A stretch of 37,995 bases of DNA from Acidimicrobiaceae bacterium (GCA_028820455.1 JAPPJC010000017.1:25784-63778); one strand, 5' to 3'; numbered from the stretch's first letter, positions 24,913 to 34,853 are shown. Translations and numbers: made by a program. Notes: generated by a model not told the origin, from the sequence alone.

Positions 24913-26003
24913 GCGATCTACTTAAACCGGAAGAACCGTACCATTCAATAGGCCAGGTTCTTTCACTTCTGGCTGACGAGCACCCAGGCCTAAGTATCTC
25001 AAAAATCCGCTTTTTGGAGAGTAAAGGCTTGATATCACCCGAGCGTACATCTTCAGGGTACCGTAAGTTCTATGCCCATGACATTGAAAGGTTGCGTTGG
25101 ATACTCATACAACAACGAGACCAATATCTACCTTTAAAAGAAATAAAACGACGTCTTGATGAAGCTCCCGGTTTGCTGGACGATGATTTTTCAAGCAATC
25201 GACAACCCCGTAAACCAACAGAAGTTCAGTCGGAAACTCTTATAGGCCTATCATCAACAGAGGAAGAAAGCTTTCTAGATCAAGAGCAAAACCTAAGTGA
25301 TGACGTAAGCCTTCATGAACAACCTGATCCGAAAAGTGCAGTGCCTTTACTATTCGCATCTCTTGCGAAAGACGATGTTGCATCAGACTCCAAGAAAAAC
25401 ACTGCAGAAAGCAGATCATCTATTTCTGAAGAACAAAACAGCCCCCTTGAAGGGGACGACACTACAACAAAAGGCTCACACCAGTGCCATGCAGAAAATG
25501 CTGTAGAGCACCGATACGAACCAAGAGCCTCCCTGGATAATCCTGCTGCCGTTACAACAAGCAAAACCGCTACCACCGAGAAATCGCTGCTGCACAATCA
25601 CACACCCACACTGGAAGGTTCAGTGAGCTTAACTACTTCCGATCTTGCTCAAGCAATGGACGTGGACCGTCAAGTGATTATTGATCTGCAACGTTTGGGA
25701 CTCATCATCCCTGTTAACAACCCATCTGAGAACACCGAAAATGAGGCTGTGTTCAGTCATGAAGCATTGATCATGGTTAAAGCAACACTGGAGTTCGCGG
25801 CCCGAGGTGTTCCTGCCCGTAATCTGCGTATGTACAGGATAGCGATTAATCGTGAAGTAGGCGTCTACCAGCAGATTATCGCTACCTTAATTGCACGTGA
25901 CGATCGTGCTCGACTCCAACGAGAGTTAAATGAATTGCTTGATCTAGCGAACACGATACGTCATTCGTTGTTGCGAAGTATTCTAGGCCCATATTTGAAT
26001 TGA
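24909..26003 (+). CDS. MerR-family regulator, FtsR / Rv1828-like
   Basis: A 364-residue regulator with an N-terminal MerR winged helix (about 10-90: [46 protein letters not shown]) and a C-terminal second DNA-binding or dimerisation part (about 240-364) with [24 protein letters not shown]. This two-part layout and its place after gcvH match mycobacterial Rv1828 and corynebacterial FtsR, an activator of ftsZ. It is over 100 residues longer than those because of a Ser/Glu/Thr-rich linker (about 95-240). It overlaps gcvH by 4 bp. The FHA protein gene garA, which separates the two in mycobacteria, is absent here. Confidence 0.85.
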   Translation: MSDLLKPEEPYHSIGQVLSLLADEHPGLSISKIRFLESKGLISPERTSSGYRKFYAHDIERLRWILIQQRDQYLPLKEIKRRLDEAPGLLDDDFSSNRQPRKPTEVQSETLIGLSSTEEESFLDQEQNLSDDVSLHEQPDPKSAVPLLFASLAKDDVASDSKKNTAESRSSISEEQNSPLEGDDTTTKGSHQCHAENAVEHRYEPRASLDNPAAVTTSKTATTEKSLLHNHTPTLEGSVSLTTSDLAQAMDVDRQVIIDLQRLGLIIPVNNPSENTENEAVFSHEALIMVKATLEFAARGVPARNLRMYRIAINREVGVYQQIIATLIARDDRARLQRELNELLDLANTIRHSLLRSILGPYLN

Positions 26004-26132
26004 TCATTCCAATACCAGAGTTAAGCCAAAGCATTGGATCACCACAAAGCATTGCTGCAAAATTACGTGCAAATCTTGCCTAAGCTCCAATCTGACAGTG
26101 TTGTAGTCTTCAAGCTTGGGTAGGATGACACT

Positions 26133-26627
26133 ATGCAACAGATGGAACTTATCGGAGTTCGGGTTGAGTTGCCATCCAACACCCCCATAATGCTCTTACG
26201 TGAAAAGGACGAAACCACTCGGCTGTTACCGATCTTCATCGGTGCAGCTGAAGCCACAGCAATATCCATTGCCCTCGACGACATACACACACCCCGTCCT
26301 ATGACTCACGACCTGCTGAACAATGTGGTATCCAAGCTATCAGCCAACTTGGAACGAGTTGTAATCACCGAACTGAGGAAAAGAACGTTCTACGCTGAGC
26401 TTCACCTCAAGAATGCGTCGGGTTTGACTGTGATATCCAGCAGACCTTCCGACGCTGTTGCATTGGCGATTCGTTCCAATGCACCGATCTACGCAGATGA
26501 GTCGGTAATAAATAGAGCAGGGTATCGAGCTGATGGCACTCCCATCAAAGACCAACAGGAGACAGCTATGTTAGAAGAGTTCAAAAAATTCATAGATACG
26601 GTCTCCCCCGAGGATTTCGGCAACTAG
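26133..26627 (+). CDS. DUF151 / bifunctional nuclease-domain protein
   Basis: A 164-residue single-domain protein of the DUF151 (BFN) family, with MELIGVRVELPSNTPIMLLRE, LPIFIGAAEATAISIAL, RPMTHDLLNNVVSKL and SSRPSDAVALAIRSNAPIY. Some plant members have nuclease activity; the bacterial role is not established. It is the counterpart of mycobacterial Rv1829 and keeps the same place between two MerR regulators. A TAGGA sequence 8-9 nt upstream supports the ATG. The 129-bp gap before it has two aaagcattg copies and no other element that I recognise. Confidence 0.9.
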   Translation: MQQMELIGVRVELPSNTPIMLLREKDETTRLLPIFIGAAEATAISIALDDIHTPRPMTHDLLNNVVSKLSANLERVVITELRKRTFYAELHLKNASGLTVISSRPSDAVALAIRSNAPIYADESVINRAGYRADGTPIKDQQETAMLEEFKKFIDTVSPEDFGN

Positions 26628-26661
26628 CAAATATTCTCCTTCTCCCCTCTTAGCCGTTGTT

Positions 26662-26687
26662 TTATCTGTGATACTTATCTGTGATAC
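26662..26687. repeat. 13-bp perfect tandem repeat upstream of MerR gene
   Basis: ttatctgtgatac occurs twice head to tail, about 85 bp before the second MerR gene. It may be a duplicated operator half or a neutral tandem duplication. Nothing else is recognisable in 26628-26770. Confidence 0.85.
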
Positions 26688-26770
26688 CATTTAGAGTTAC
26701 AACAGTAAAATCTGAGTCTGTACTCGCACAGGCTGTCAACGATTGGGGCTGCTGCGACTCTATATAGACG

Positions 26771-27304
26771 ATGACGCCAGAAAACACCACAAACAACAGT
26801 GCTGATCATAGCACTGAGAAGACCACTCGCCGAACTTACGAACAGGGCTTTGGCAGTATGAGTGCTGTTCGAATCGCAGGTATCACTTACCGTCAGCTTG
26901 ACCATTGGGCGTCACAAGGTTTAGTACGACCGTCGTTAATAGAAGCTGCAGGCAGCGGTAGTCGCCGTTTATACAGCTACAACGATCTAGTAACTCTGCG
27001 AGCCGTTAAAAGACTTTTGGACGCCGGGCTTCGGCTTGCAATAATCCGTTCGGTGATCAACAAACTCGATAAAGAATTCGACACCGATTTAGCGTCATCC
27101 AACCTTGTTATTGACGGTACCACTCCAGTACTAGTCACGAGTGAAGACGAACTAATCGATCTACTCAAGAACGGTCAAGGTGTTCTCAATGTGCTACCCA
27201 TGGTGTCGGTCCAACAAGAAGTCGACGCTTCTATTATTGAACTGTTTCCCAAAGCTGCTATCACAGGATCTCATCAAAAAGAACAACAAAAAAGGCATCT
27301 ATGA
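26771..27304 (+). CDS. MerR-family transcriptional regulator, Rv1830-like
   Basis: A 177-residue MerR-type protein. The DNA-binding region (about 33-105) includes AVRIAGITYRQLDHWASQGLVRPS and the wing SRRLYSYNDLVTLRAVKRLLDAGLRL, and the C-terminal half holds a coiled-coil-prone helix plus a short alpha/beta tail. It corresponds to mycobacterial Rv1830, the regulator after DUF151 in the same cluster. The first 30 residues are polar and poorly conserved (NNSADHSTEKTTRR), so a later start is possible; no Shine-Dalgarno is obvious. gcvT follows after 27 bp, suggesting co-transcription. The effector is unknown. Confidence 0.85.
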   Translation: MTPENTTNNSADHSTEKTTRRTYEQGFGSMSAVRIAGITYRQLDHWASQGLVRPSLIEAAGSGSRRLYSYNDLVTLRAVKRLLDAGLRLAIIRSVINKLDKEFDTDLASSNLVIDGTTPVLVTSEDELIDLLKNGQGVLNVLPMVSVQQEVDASIIELFPKAAITGSHQKEQQKRHL

Positions 27305-27331
27305 CCACATGGAACACAGCCTAATTTAACT

Positions 27332-28420
27332 ATGCGCTACTCACCTTTACACAAGCTTCACGAAGAAGCTGAAGCTCGGATAGTGGACTTTGCAGGCTGG
27401 AATATGCCACTGCACTATAAGGCTGGCACACTGAAAGAGCACCTCGCCTGCCGAAAAGATGCTGTGATGTTCGATGTATCTCATCTAGGCACTGTCCGTC
27501 TTATAGGTAGAGGCGCGTTCAGAATTCTACAATGGGCGTTCACAAACGACCTTCAACGGATCAGTCCAGGTAGAGCCCTGTACACGCATATGCTAGACCC
27601 GGATGACGCTTCCGTTACAGACGATATCATCGTCTGGTGGATACGTGAAAACCACTTTGACGTTATGCCCAACGCATCTAACACCGGTCGGGTGATGGAT
27701 GCTCTTGCCACTGGACTTGGAGCAGCAACCAAAACATCAGACTTGCAAATTGAAGATATAACATCTTCACGGGCGATAATTTCGGTCCAAGGCCCAAAAG
27801 CACGTGAACGTGTCAGCGCTATCGCTTCTGATGTAGCAGAAGTAGGACGCTTCAAAGTAGCTGAAGTGAATTTTCTTGACATACCGGTCACTGTCGCTGG
27901 CACTGGCTACACTGGCGAAGACGGTATAGAAATAGCAGTCCCTGCTGAACACTCTACCAAAGTGTGGCAATCATTGCTTGAAGCAGAAATCCAGCCAGCA
28001 GGATTAGGAGCCCGCGATACACTACGACTTGAAGCTGGTTTTCCTCTACATGGACATGAGCTAGGGCCAGGTATAACACCACTGCAAGCCAACCTAGGAT
28101 GGGTGGTACGCTTCGGCAAAGGCGACTTCCGAGGTCGAAAGCCGTTGGAACAAGAAAAGACAATCGGTCCTCAGCGGATTCTTAGAGGACTACTCGCTGA
28201 GAATCGACGCCCACCCCGTGAAAACTGCATTGTATACAAAAACGGCAAAAACGTGGGAAAAGTAACAAGCGGCAACTTTTCACCCATTTTAGGAAGAGGC
28301 ATAGCCTTGGCTTTGCTGGATGCAGCCTGTCAAAAAGACGATCAGGTGGTGATAGATGTAAGAGGGAGAGAACTGAACGCCACCATTGTAAAACCACCCT
28401 TTCACCACCTCAAAATCTGA
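27332..28420 (+). CDS. gcvT: glycine cleavage system T protein (aminomethyltransferase)
   Basis: A 362-residue folate enzyme that releases ammonia from the aminomethyl-lipoyl H protein and forms 5,10-methylene-tetrahydrofolate. It shows the family start SPLHKLHEEAEARIVDFAGWNMP, the MFDVSHLG segment, GTGYTGEDGIEI, and GLGARDTLRLEAGFPLHGHEL. Length and motif order are normal. It belongs to the same system as gcvH upstream and gcvP on the opposite strand. A copy of the last codons and stop is duplicated 54 bp downstream. No ribosome binding site is obvious before the ATG, and it lies 27 bp after the MerR gene. Confidence 0.95.
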   Translation: MRYSPLHKLHEEAEARIVDFAGWNMPLHYKAGTLKEHLACRKDAVMFDVSHLGTVRLIGRGAFRILQWAFTNDLQRISPGRALYTHMLDPDDASVTDDIIVWWIRENHFDVMPNASNTGRVMDALATGLGAATKTSDLQIEDITSSRAIISVQGPKARERVSAIASDVAEVGRFKVAEVNFLDIPVTVAGTGYTGEDGIEIAVPAEHSTKVWQSLLEAEIQPAGLGARDTLRLEAGFPLHGHELGPGITPLQANLGWVVRFGKGDFRGRKPLEQEKTIGPQRILRGLLAENRRPPRENCIVYKNGKNVGKVTSGNFSPILGRGIALALLDAACQKDDQVVIDVRGRELNATIVKPPFHHLKI

Positions 28421-28485
28421 CACTCTGCCAACCCGGCGGCAGCGGCCGTAGCCTTTCACCACCTCAAACTCCGACACTCTGCCAA
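28399..28485. repeat. direct repeat of the gcvT 3' end
   Basis: A 33-bp segment starting ctttcaccacctcaaa is found at 28399-28431, including the gcvT stop codon, and at 28453-28485 with two mismatches. A third fragment (ctcaccacctgaaa) starts near 28489. The copies lie between convergent gcvT and aroC. Confidence 0.85.
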
Positions 28486-28533
28486 ACCCTCACCACCTGA
28501 AACCAGGCCTTCGCTCAGCCTTTTAGCTTCTGA

Positions 28534-28573
28534 TGTTGCTTTTCTGCTTACAGTGTTGCTTTCCTGCTTACAG
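28534..28573. repeat. 20-bp tandem repeat between gcvT and aroC
   Basis: tgttgctttyctgcttacag occurs twice head to tail (28534-28553 and 28554-28573) with one difference. It lies just past the aroC stop on the minus strand. Confidence 0.85.
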
Positions 28574-28585
28574 CAACAACCGTAA

Positions 28586-29692
28586 TCACGGCAGATTCTC
28601 CAGATGTGGCAGTACATCCACAGCACGCTGCAGCAACCACAAATCTGCCAACACGAGCAGTGCCATAGCTTCCACTATGGGAACAGCCCGAGGTAGAACA
28701 CACGGATCATGTCGACCACGAGCAGCCAACGTGGTTTCTTTCCCTTCCCGGTTCACCGTTTTTTGTGGACTAGCTATAGTTGATGTCGGTTTGAATGCTA
28801 CACGAAAAATAATGTCAGCCCCGTTGGATATGCCGCCCTGCACACCACCCGAATGATTGGTGGAAGTGCTGATTCCTCCAGATCCATCAGGAACAAAAGG
28901 ATCGTTATGGGTTCGTCCCGTTAAACGCGTCCCTGTGAAGCCACTGCCAATTTCAAATCCTTTAGTGGCTGGTATTGAAAGCATAGCTGAAGCTAAAACA
29001 GCCTCAAGTTTGCCAAACACGGGTTCACCCAACCCTGCTGGTATGCCACGACACACACATTCCACCACACCCCCCAAAGAATCACCGTTGCCACGAGCTG
29101 TTTTGATGGCTTCAATCATACTATCCGCTGCTTTTAGGTCAGGGCACCGGGTTGGTGTTGATTCTACTTCTTCTTTGCTTACGTTATCTGCATCAACTGA
29201 CGCTTCGATCTCACCCACTGAAAGTACCCATGCTAAAACTTCCACCCCCGCTACGGTGGCTAGAAGCTTGCGGGCCACAGCACCCGCTGCGACCCTTCCA
29301 ACAGTTTCGCGAGCGGAAGCTCTGCCACCCCCGGTCCAGTTCCGGAACCCGTATTTGGCATCGTATGTATAATCGGCATGTGAAGGCCGGTAAAGGTCAC
29401 GCATATGCTCATAGGCTGCTGGTCGAGCATCCTTATTGCGTACTAATACTGCTATGGGTGTGCCCGTGGTGTAACCATCGAACACACCAGAGAGTACTTC
29501 TGCTGTGTCGTCTTCACTGCGTTGGGTGACAATGCGGCTCTGCCCAGGGCGACGACGATCCAGATCAGTTTGAAGATCAGCACTGCTGAGAGCCAGACGA
29601 GGTGGACATCCATCTATGACCACACCCACTCCTCCACCATGTGATTCGCCGAAGGTTGTCACCTTGAACAATGTGCCTATAGTACTGCGCAT
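28586..29692 (-). CDS. aroC: chorismate synthase
   Basis: The last enzyme of the shikimate pathway; it makes chorismate from EPSP using reduced FMN. The 368-residue protein starts with the family signature [14 protein letters not shown], followed by [55 protein letters not shown] in pieces across about 105-140, and [19 protein letters not shown] near the C-terminus. Length is normal. It is convergent with gcvT and lies downstream of mtr on the same strand, 73 bp from the mtr stop. No Shine-Dalgarno is clear. Confidence 0.97.
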   Translation of the reverse strand: MRSTIGTLFKVTTFGESHGGGVGVVIDGCPPRLALSSADLQTDLDRRRPGQSRIVTQRSEDDTAEVLSGVFDGYTTGTPIAVLVRNKDARPAAYEHMRDLYRPSHADYTYDAKYGFRNWTGGGRASARETVGRVAAGAVARKLLATVAGVEVLAWVLSVGEIEASVDADNVSKEEVESTPTRCPDLKAADSMIEAIKTARGNGDSLGGVVECVCRGIPAGLGEPVFGKLEAVLASAMLSIPATKGFEIGSGFTGTRLTGRTHNDPFVPDGSGGISTSTNHSGGVQGGISNGADIIFRVAFKPTSTIASPQKTVNREGKETTLAARGRHDPCVLPRAVPIVEAMALLVLADLWLLQRAVDVLPHLENLP

Positions 29693-29765
29693 ATGTTTTA
29701 AGGGAAATTCGTATTATTGCCGGATTTCAAGCTTGAAAGCAAACTACAAATCAACTTCTGCCAAC

Positions 29766-31145
29766 TCAGAGTTCTCGTTCCAAACCTATCAGGGCCTGCT
29801 CAATCACTTCCGGCAAAGCTGGATGAATGTAATACTGCTCGTGTGCTATCTCACTAACGGTTAAACCAAAATGCATGCATTGGATGAGCTGCTGTATGAG
29901 GGTGGAAGCTTGTGGACCGATAATATGCGCTCCTAACAGGAGTTGCGTTTCACTGTCGGCTATAACTTTTACCACACTGGTTGTGTCTTCCATAGCCCAC
30001 CCGTAAGCCGTGCTGCTGTAAGGATGCACATAACCAGCATAGGAAATACCATTACGCCGGCAGTCGCTCTCGGTGAGTCCTACGCTAGCTACCTGGGGAC
30101 TACCGAAAACTGCGTGAGGTATGAATCGGTGATCAACTGTCACAGGATCATCGGTGTCGGTCAAAGTCAAATTATGACGCACAACACGAGCCTCGTGATT
30201 AGCCACATGTTTGAGCTGTATTGGGTTGGCGATATCACCCAATGCCCAAACATTGTCAACATTGGTTCGGCATTGATCGTCGGTCATGATATAGCCACGC
30301 TTATCCGTATCGATACCTGCGGCTGTCAAATTGAGTGGCTCAGTATTAGGACGGCGTCCGGTAGCTACCAACAAAACATCACCACGAAGCTGTTCAGATG
30401 TTTCGCCGTTACTACTAACGTGCAGCACGACTTCTCCACCTTCTCTGCAAGCTTCAATTATCCGAGTATGGAATAGAACATTGAATTTACGGTTGTAGGC
30501 GTCTGTGAAACGCGAGCTTATTTCGGTGTCTTCTCTGCGTAGGAAAGTCTCACCTCGCAATATAAAAGTCACATCAGAACCAAGAACTCCCATAACATTG
30601 CCAAGCTCAGCTGCGATGTAGCCGCCACCGATGACTAGAAGCCGGTTTGGCAGAGTATCCACACGCATGATCGTGTCTGAAGTGTGATAACCGCAATCCT
30701 CCAAACCCACTATCGGAGGTATTGAAGGTCCAGCTCCAGCAGCAATGACGATACGTTCTGCGGTGATCACTTCATTACCCACAGCTACCTGCATTGGCGC
30801 AACAAACCGCGCTGAATGCTCAAATACTGTCACATTGGGTAATCCGTGACGATATTCAAGTCCGGAAGCAGCTAGCGGATCTATACGACCAAAGATACGG
30901 TCACGTATCGCTGGCCAATCAGCCCTTTTGAAACGTGTGTCGAGTCCGAAGTTTTTTCCATGGTTGGATAGCTCCGCCAACTCGGATGTGTACACAAACA
31001 TTTTTGAAGGTATGCAACCGACATTGAGGCAAGTACCTCCAAACAAAGCACGTTCAGCTATAGCTATATCCCAGCTGTCATGTTCAGGGCCGATAATCGA
31101 GTTTCCAGATCCTGCTCCTATGATTAGAAGATCAAAACTGCGCAT
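29766..31145 (-). CDS. mtr: mycothione reductase
   Basis: A 459-residue FAD/NADPH disulfide oxidoreductase that keeps the actinobacterial thiol mycothiol reduced. The FAD motif GAGSGN is at 10-15; the redox pair is Cys39/Cys44 in GGTCLNVGC followed by IPSKMFVYTSE, which is the mycothione reductase pattern rather than that of dihydrolipoyl dehydrogenase. The NADPH motif VIGGGYIAAELG and the C-terminal base YYIHPALPEVIEQAL are present. The ORF track starts 43 codons earlier, but that extension is Cys-rich, runs into gcvP and is unlike the family; the ATG at 31145 gives the usual length. It lies downstream of gcvP on the same strand. Its presence implies mycothiol. Confidence 0.9.
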   Translation of the reverse strand: MRSFDLLIIGAGSGNSIIGPEHDSWDIAIAERALFGGTCLNVGCIPSKMFVYTSELAELSNHGKNFGLDTRFKRADWPAIRDRIFGRIDPLAASGLEYRHGLPNVTVFEHSARFVAPMQVAVGNEVITAERIVIAAGAGPSIPPIVGLEDCGYHTSDTIMRVDTLPNRLLVIGGGYIAAELGNVMGVLGSDVTFILRGETFLRREDTEISSRFTDAYNRKFNVLFHTRIIEACREGGEVVLHVSSNGETSEQLRGDVLLVATGRRPNTEPLNLTAAGIDTDKRGYIMTDDQCRTNVDNVWALGDIANPIQLKHVANHEARVVRHNLTLTDTDDPVTVDHRFIPHAVFGSPQVASVGLTESDCRRNGISYAGYVHPYSSTAYGWAMEDTTSVVKVIADSETQLLLGAHIIGPQASTLIQQLIQCMHFGLTVSEIAHEQYYIHPALPEVIEQALIGLEREL

Positions 31146-31225
31146 ATCAACGAGCTGACACTGGAGTGAACAATAACAGATCGTACGACACAGGCAATAT
31201 GAGATGACTGCAATCCGGTCGGGGG

Positions 31226-34183
31226 TTATGCAGACTCTGAGTAGGCAAGAACTTCTAGCGGCGGACAACTGCAAGCAATGTTGCGGTCACCGTAGGCACC
31301 GTCTATGCGACTAACCGGAGGCCAATACTTGGAATTACGTAGCCATTCTTTGGGGTAGGCAGCACATTCGCGCGAATAAGCGTGTGGCCATTCATCCACT
31401 ATCACATCTTCAGCTGTGTGAGGTGCATTCACTAGCGGGTTGTCATCAGCAGGCCAGTCACCACGGCCTACACGATCGGCTTCGTTCGCAATAGTCAACA
31501 TCGCATCACAGAAACGATCCAGCTCCGCTTTTCCTTCGGATTCTGTGGGCTCTACCATAATCGTGCCAGGAACCGGAAAACTCACCGTAGGCGCGTGAAA
31601 CCCATAGTCGATAAGACGTTTAGCCACATCGTCCACAGTGATACCATGAGTCGTTTTAAGAACTCGAGTATCGAATATGCATTCATGTGCCACAAAACCT
31701 TGATCACCTGTGTAAAGCACGGGATAAGCATCACGCAACCGAGCAGCCAAATAGTTGGCGTTGAGTATGGCAGTCTCAGTGGCTTGGCGCAAACCCTCTG
31801 GTCCCATCATGCGTATATACATCCATGAAATAGCGAGAATACCCGCCGAACCCCAAGGAGCGGCAGCAATAGGTCCTGGTGAGGTATTTCGTGGCCCTGC
31901 TTCCACTACTAAAGGATGGTCAGGCAAAAACGGTGCCAAATGAGCAGCAACCCCAATCGGCCCAACACCAGGACCACCCCCACCATGGGGAATACAAAAC
32001 GTTTTATGTAGATTGATGTGACTCACATCAGCACCAAAAATACCAGGTTTGGCAAGGCCGACCATAGCGTTTAGATTAGCCCCGTCAAGATACACCTGAC
32101 CACCATTTTCATGCACCACAGCACAGATGCGACGAATAGCCGTTTCAAACACGCCGTGCGTGGAAGGATAGGTAATCATCACAGCGGCTAATGTGTCCTT
32201 GTATTCGGAAGCCAGCTTCTCTAGCTCATTTATGTCAACGTTTCCTTTATCATCGCAAGGCACAACCACTAACCGCATTCCCGCCATAACTGCGGTAGCA
32301 GCATTGGTGCCATGTGCTGAAAAAGGCACCAGACAAACGTTGCGATGTGCTTCTCCCCTGCTTTGATGATAAGAGCGAATAGCGAATAATCCTGCTAACT
32401 CACCTTGCGCTCCACTGTTAGGCTGTAGTGATATGGCAGCAAATCCTGTGATTTCAGCCAACCAGGTTTCGAGCTGACTGATCATCAAATGATATCCACT
32501 AGCCTGTCCTGCGGGGGCAAACGGATGGATGCTGGACAACCCGGGCCAGCTTACTGGCTCCATTTCACTAGCAGCATTCAATTTCATAGTGCAAGAACCC
32601 AACGGGATCATCGAACGATCCAAGGCTATGTCACGATCGGCGAGACTGCGCATATACCGCAAAAGATCGGTTTCACTGCGATATTTCGAGAAAATAGGAT
32701 GAGAAAGTATGGGTGTACTACGACGGTAGTGGGCAGGGCGTGGATCACCGACTTCAACTTCCAAATGGCAGAAATCGGCTGTTACACCGAAAGCTTTCCA
32801 CACCTTGTTGATTTCAACATCTGTGGTAGTCTCATCAAGCGACACTGCAACAGTGTCGTCGTCAACACGACGTAGATTTATTCCCTCAGCCAAGGCTAGG
32901 GCCAGTACTTTACCGGCTCTTCCTGGCACCCTGACACAAACTGTGTCAAAAAATTCGTCATGAACTATTTGCAGGCTGGATTCACGCAATCCGCCACATA
33001 GCACCGCAGCAAGACGGTTGACCCTGACAGCTATACGTCTCAAGCCAGTTGGCCCATGATAGATCGCATACATCGAAGCTATGACAGCTAGCAGCACTTG
33101 TGAGGTGCAGATATTGGAAGTGGCTTTCTCACGACGGATGTGTTGTTCTCGTGTCTGCAATGACAGACGAAATGCCTGCCTGCCTTTACTATCAACGGAA
33201 ACACCCACAAGACGACCGGGTAATCTTCTACTTAAACTCGGCCGAACTGCCATGAAAGCAGCATGAGGCCCCCCGTAACCCAAAGGTACGCCGAAACGCT
33301 GTGTGGACCCGACAACCACATCTGCATCCAGTTCCCCTGGAGGGGTGAGGACACAAAGTGCCAGCGGGTCTGAAGCGACTGCTATCATAGCCCCCGCAGC
33401 ATGAGTACGTGCTACTATCGACTTGAGGTCACAGATAGCACCGGTAGTGCCGGGATACTGTACTAGCAGACCGTAAACACCATTGAGATCCTCGGTGGCC
33501 GGATCACCAACCACTACTTCCACACCGATCGGTTCAGCTCTAGCGGTGACTACGGCTATGGTGTGCGGATGACAATCTGTGTCAACAAGAAACCGCTTAT
33601 CAGAAGGACTGGCATTGCGATTACCTCGTTGCAGTAGAACCATTGCCTCTGCGGCAGCGGTCGACTCGTCCAGCAGTGACGCATTTGCCATATGCATGGC
33701 GGTCAGCTCAGCGATCATGGTCTGAAAGTTGAGCAGTGCTTCAAGACGACCTTGGGAAATCTCAGGCTGATAAGGAGTGTATGCGGTATACCAGCTCGGG
33801 TTTTCCAACACGTTACGACGGATAACAGCAGGCGTGATAGTGTTGTGGTAACCCAAGCCGATCAAAGACACAAGAGTCCGATTGGCTTCGATGATCCGAC
33901 GCAATTCTTGTTGTGCTTGCGCTTGAGTACAGCTATCAGGAAGATCAAGCCGATCGTGTTGGCGAATGTCGTCGGGAACTGTCTTGTCAATTAATTCGTT
34001 CATGCTGCTTACGCCAACGACTTTGCACATCGCGTCGATATCGGTGCTATTGGGGCCGATGTGACGTCTAGGAAAACTTCCTGTATAGAGCTCTTCTCTC
34101 AAAGAACAGGAGCCAGAAGTATAGTCGAAAATATGCATATCACTTTTTGTATCAGGCAAACATTGATTTATGGAATCCACCAC
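31226..34183 (-). CDS. gcvP: glycine dehydrogenase (decarboxylating), P protein
   Basis: The PLP enzyme that decarboxylates glycine and passes the aminomethyl group to GcvH. The single 985-residue chain combines both halves. The N-terminal half begins FPRRHIGPN and includes [23 protein letters not shown] in pieces; the C-terminal half includes [11 protein letters not shown] and the PLP lysine Lys727 in [19 protein letters not shown]. Length is normal. About 35 residues before RRHIGP are extra, and an internal ATG at residue 16 is an alternative start. It is encoded opposite to gcvH and gcvT, with mtr and aroC following on its strand. No glycine riboswitch was recognised upstream. Confidence 0.96.
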   Translation of the reverse strand: MVDSINQCLPDTKSDMHIFDYTSGSCSLREELYTGSFPRRHIGPNSTDIDAMCKVVGVSSMNELIDKTVPDDIRQHDRLDLPDSCTQAQAQQELRRIIEANRTLVSLIGLGYHNTITPAVIRRNVLENPSWYTAYTPYQPEISQGRLEALLNFQTMIAELTAMHMANASLLDESTAAAEAMVLLQRGNRNASPSDKRFLVDTDCHPHTIAVVTARAEPIGVEVVVGDPATEDLNGVYGLLVQYPGTTGAICDLKSIVARTHAAGAMIAVASDPLALCVLTPPGELDADVVVGSTQRFGVPLGYGGPHAAFMAVRPSLSRRLPGRLVGVSVDSKGRQAFRLSLQTREQHIRREKATSNICTSQVLLAVIASMYAIYHGPTGLRRIAVRVNRLAAVLCGGLRESSLQIVHDEFFDTVCVRVPGRAGKVLALALAEGINLRRVDDDTVAVSLDETTTDVEINKVWKAFGVTADFCHLEVEVGDPRPAHYRRSTPILSHPIFSKYRSETDLLRYMRSLADRDIALDRSMIPLGSCTMKLNAASEMEPVSWPGLSSIHPFAPAGQASGYHLMISQLETWLAEITGFAAISLQPNSGAQGELAGLFAIRSYHQSRGEAHRNVCLVPFSAHGTNAATAVMAGMRLVVVPCDDKGNVDINELEKLASEYKDTLAAVMITYPSTHGVFETAIRRICAVVHENGGQVYLDGANLNAMVGLAKPGIFGADVSHINLHKTFCIPHGGGGPGVGPIGVAAHLAPFLPDHPLVVEAGPRNTSPGPIAAAPWGSAGILAISWMYIRMMGPEGLRQATETAILNANYLAARLRDAYPVLYTGDQGFVAHECIFDTRVLKTTHGITVDDVAKRLIDYGFHAPTVSFPVPGTIMVEPTESEGKAELDRFCDAMLTIANEADRVGRGDWPADDNPLVNAPHTAEDVIVDEWPHAYSRECAAYPKEWLRNSKYWPPVSRIDGAYGDRNIACSCPPLEVLAYSESA

Positions 34184-34243
34184 TAATTTGAATGTATTGG
34201 ACTTTGAAGCATCCTGGGTAACTTTAGCGCATAATACGTCTCT

Positions 34244-34322
34244 ATATTCACATACTTCATATTCACATACTTCTTTTCTTGTTTTCTTGCCGATTTATCT
34301 TTTGAACTCTCGCCGATTTATC
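34244..34322. repeat. short tandem repeats in the gcvP-HU divergent region
   Basis: A perfect 15-bp tandem (atattcacatacttc at 34244-34258 and 34259-34273) is followed by a pair of gccgatttatc copies (34289-34299 and 34312-34322). All lie between the divergent gcvP and HU genes. Confidence 0.85.
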
Positions 34323-34357
34323 ATTTAAAGTTATCACTGCTTCATGCTTCCATTAGT

Positions 34358-34387
34358 TATAATGAACAAACTTTTTTAAAAGTTTGT
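34358..34387 (+). promoter_or_regulatory. HU gene -10 box and 22-bp palindrome
   Basis: A perfect TATAAT (34358-34363) is followed after 2 bp by a near-perfect palindrome of 22 bp (arms ACAAACTTTT and AAAAGTTTGT, 34366-34387), which would sit at the expected transcription start. No convincing -35 box is seen. The palindrome fits an operator, or an AT-rich hairpin in the 5' end of the mRNA; it is too AT-rich for a typical terminator. Confidence 0.5.
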
Positions 34388-34474
34388 AAAGGCCAACACG
34401 CTTATATCCAAGCGTTAGGACAGAATTGCATTGAAAGCGATCGTTCGATTGCTGCTAATTTGAAAGAGATAAAT

Positions 34475-34753
34475 ATGAACAAAAAAGAACTGGTAACTGC
34501 TATAGCTGAACGCTCCGGCTTGACTCAGAAGAATGCTGACTCCATGATAAAGTCTTTCTGTGACATCGTATGTGAACAAGTGGGTAGCGGTGAAGATGTC
34601 AACTTGACCGGTTATATGAAGTTCTCACAAGTAGAACGTAAGGCTCGTACAGCACATAACCCAAGAACTCGTGAGCCGATAGCAATACCTGCTACCAAGA
34701 CTGTGAAGATTCAAGCGGGTTCTAAACTGAAGGCTGCTGCCAAGACCTCTTGA
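34475..34753 (+). CDS. HU-family DNA-binding protein
   Basis: A 92-residue histone-like DNA-bending protein. It starts MNKKELVTAIAERSG, the standard HU start, and contains the DNA-binding arm ARTAHNPRTREPIAIPATKTVKIQAGSKLK. The ORF track begins five codons earlier at TTG (MKEIN), but the ATG at 34475, with AGAG about 6 nt upstream, is the family start. There is no long Lys/Ala tail of the mycobacterial HupB type; the protein ends soon after the fold. A 22-bp palindrome lies in its leader. It coats and organises the nucleoid. Confidence 0.93.
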   Translation: MNKKELVTAIAERSGLTQKNADSMIKSFCDIVCEQVGSGEDVNLTGYMKFSQVERKARTAHNPRTREPIAIPATKTVKIQAGSKLKAAAKTS

Positions 34754-34853
34754 CTTGGCGTATGAACCGGTGGATGTTAGAGCCGTCATTCGGCATGCCC
34801 TCCCTCCATGCGACCAGTACTGCACAATCAAGAGCTACTCATGATCGATTACT

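Noticed and set aside
29766-31145. Dihydrolipoyl dehydrogenase (L protein of glycine cleavage) instead of mycothione reductase
   Set aside because: The neighbourhood made this tempting, but GGTCLNVGCIPSKMFVYTSE and the YYIHPALPEV end fit mycothione reductase.
31146-31274. N-terminal 43-residue extension of the mtr ORF
   Set aside because: It is Cys-rich, overlaps the gcvP end and is unlike the family; the ATG at 31145 gives the usual 459 residues.
34366-34387. Intrinsic terminator reading at the palindrome before HU
   Set aside because: The stem is AT-rich, lies just after a perfect -10 box, and no upstream plus-strand gene needs terminating.
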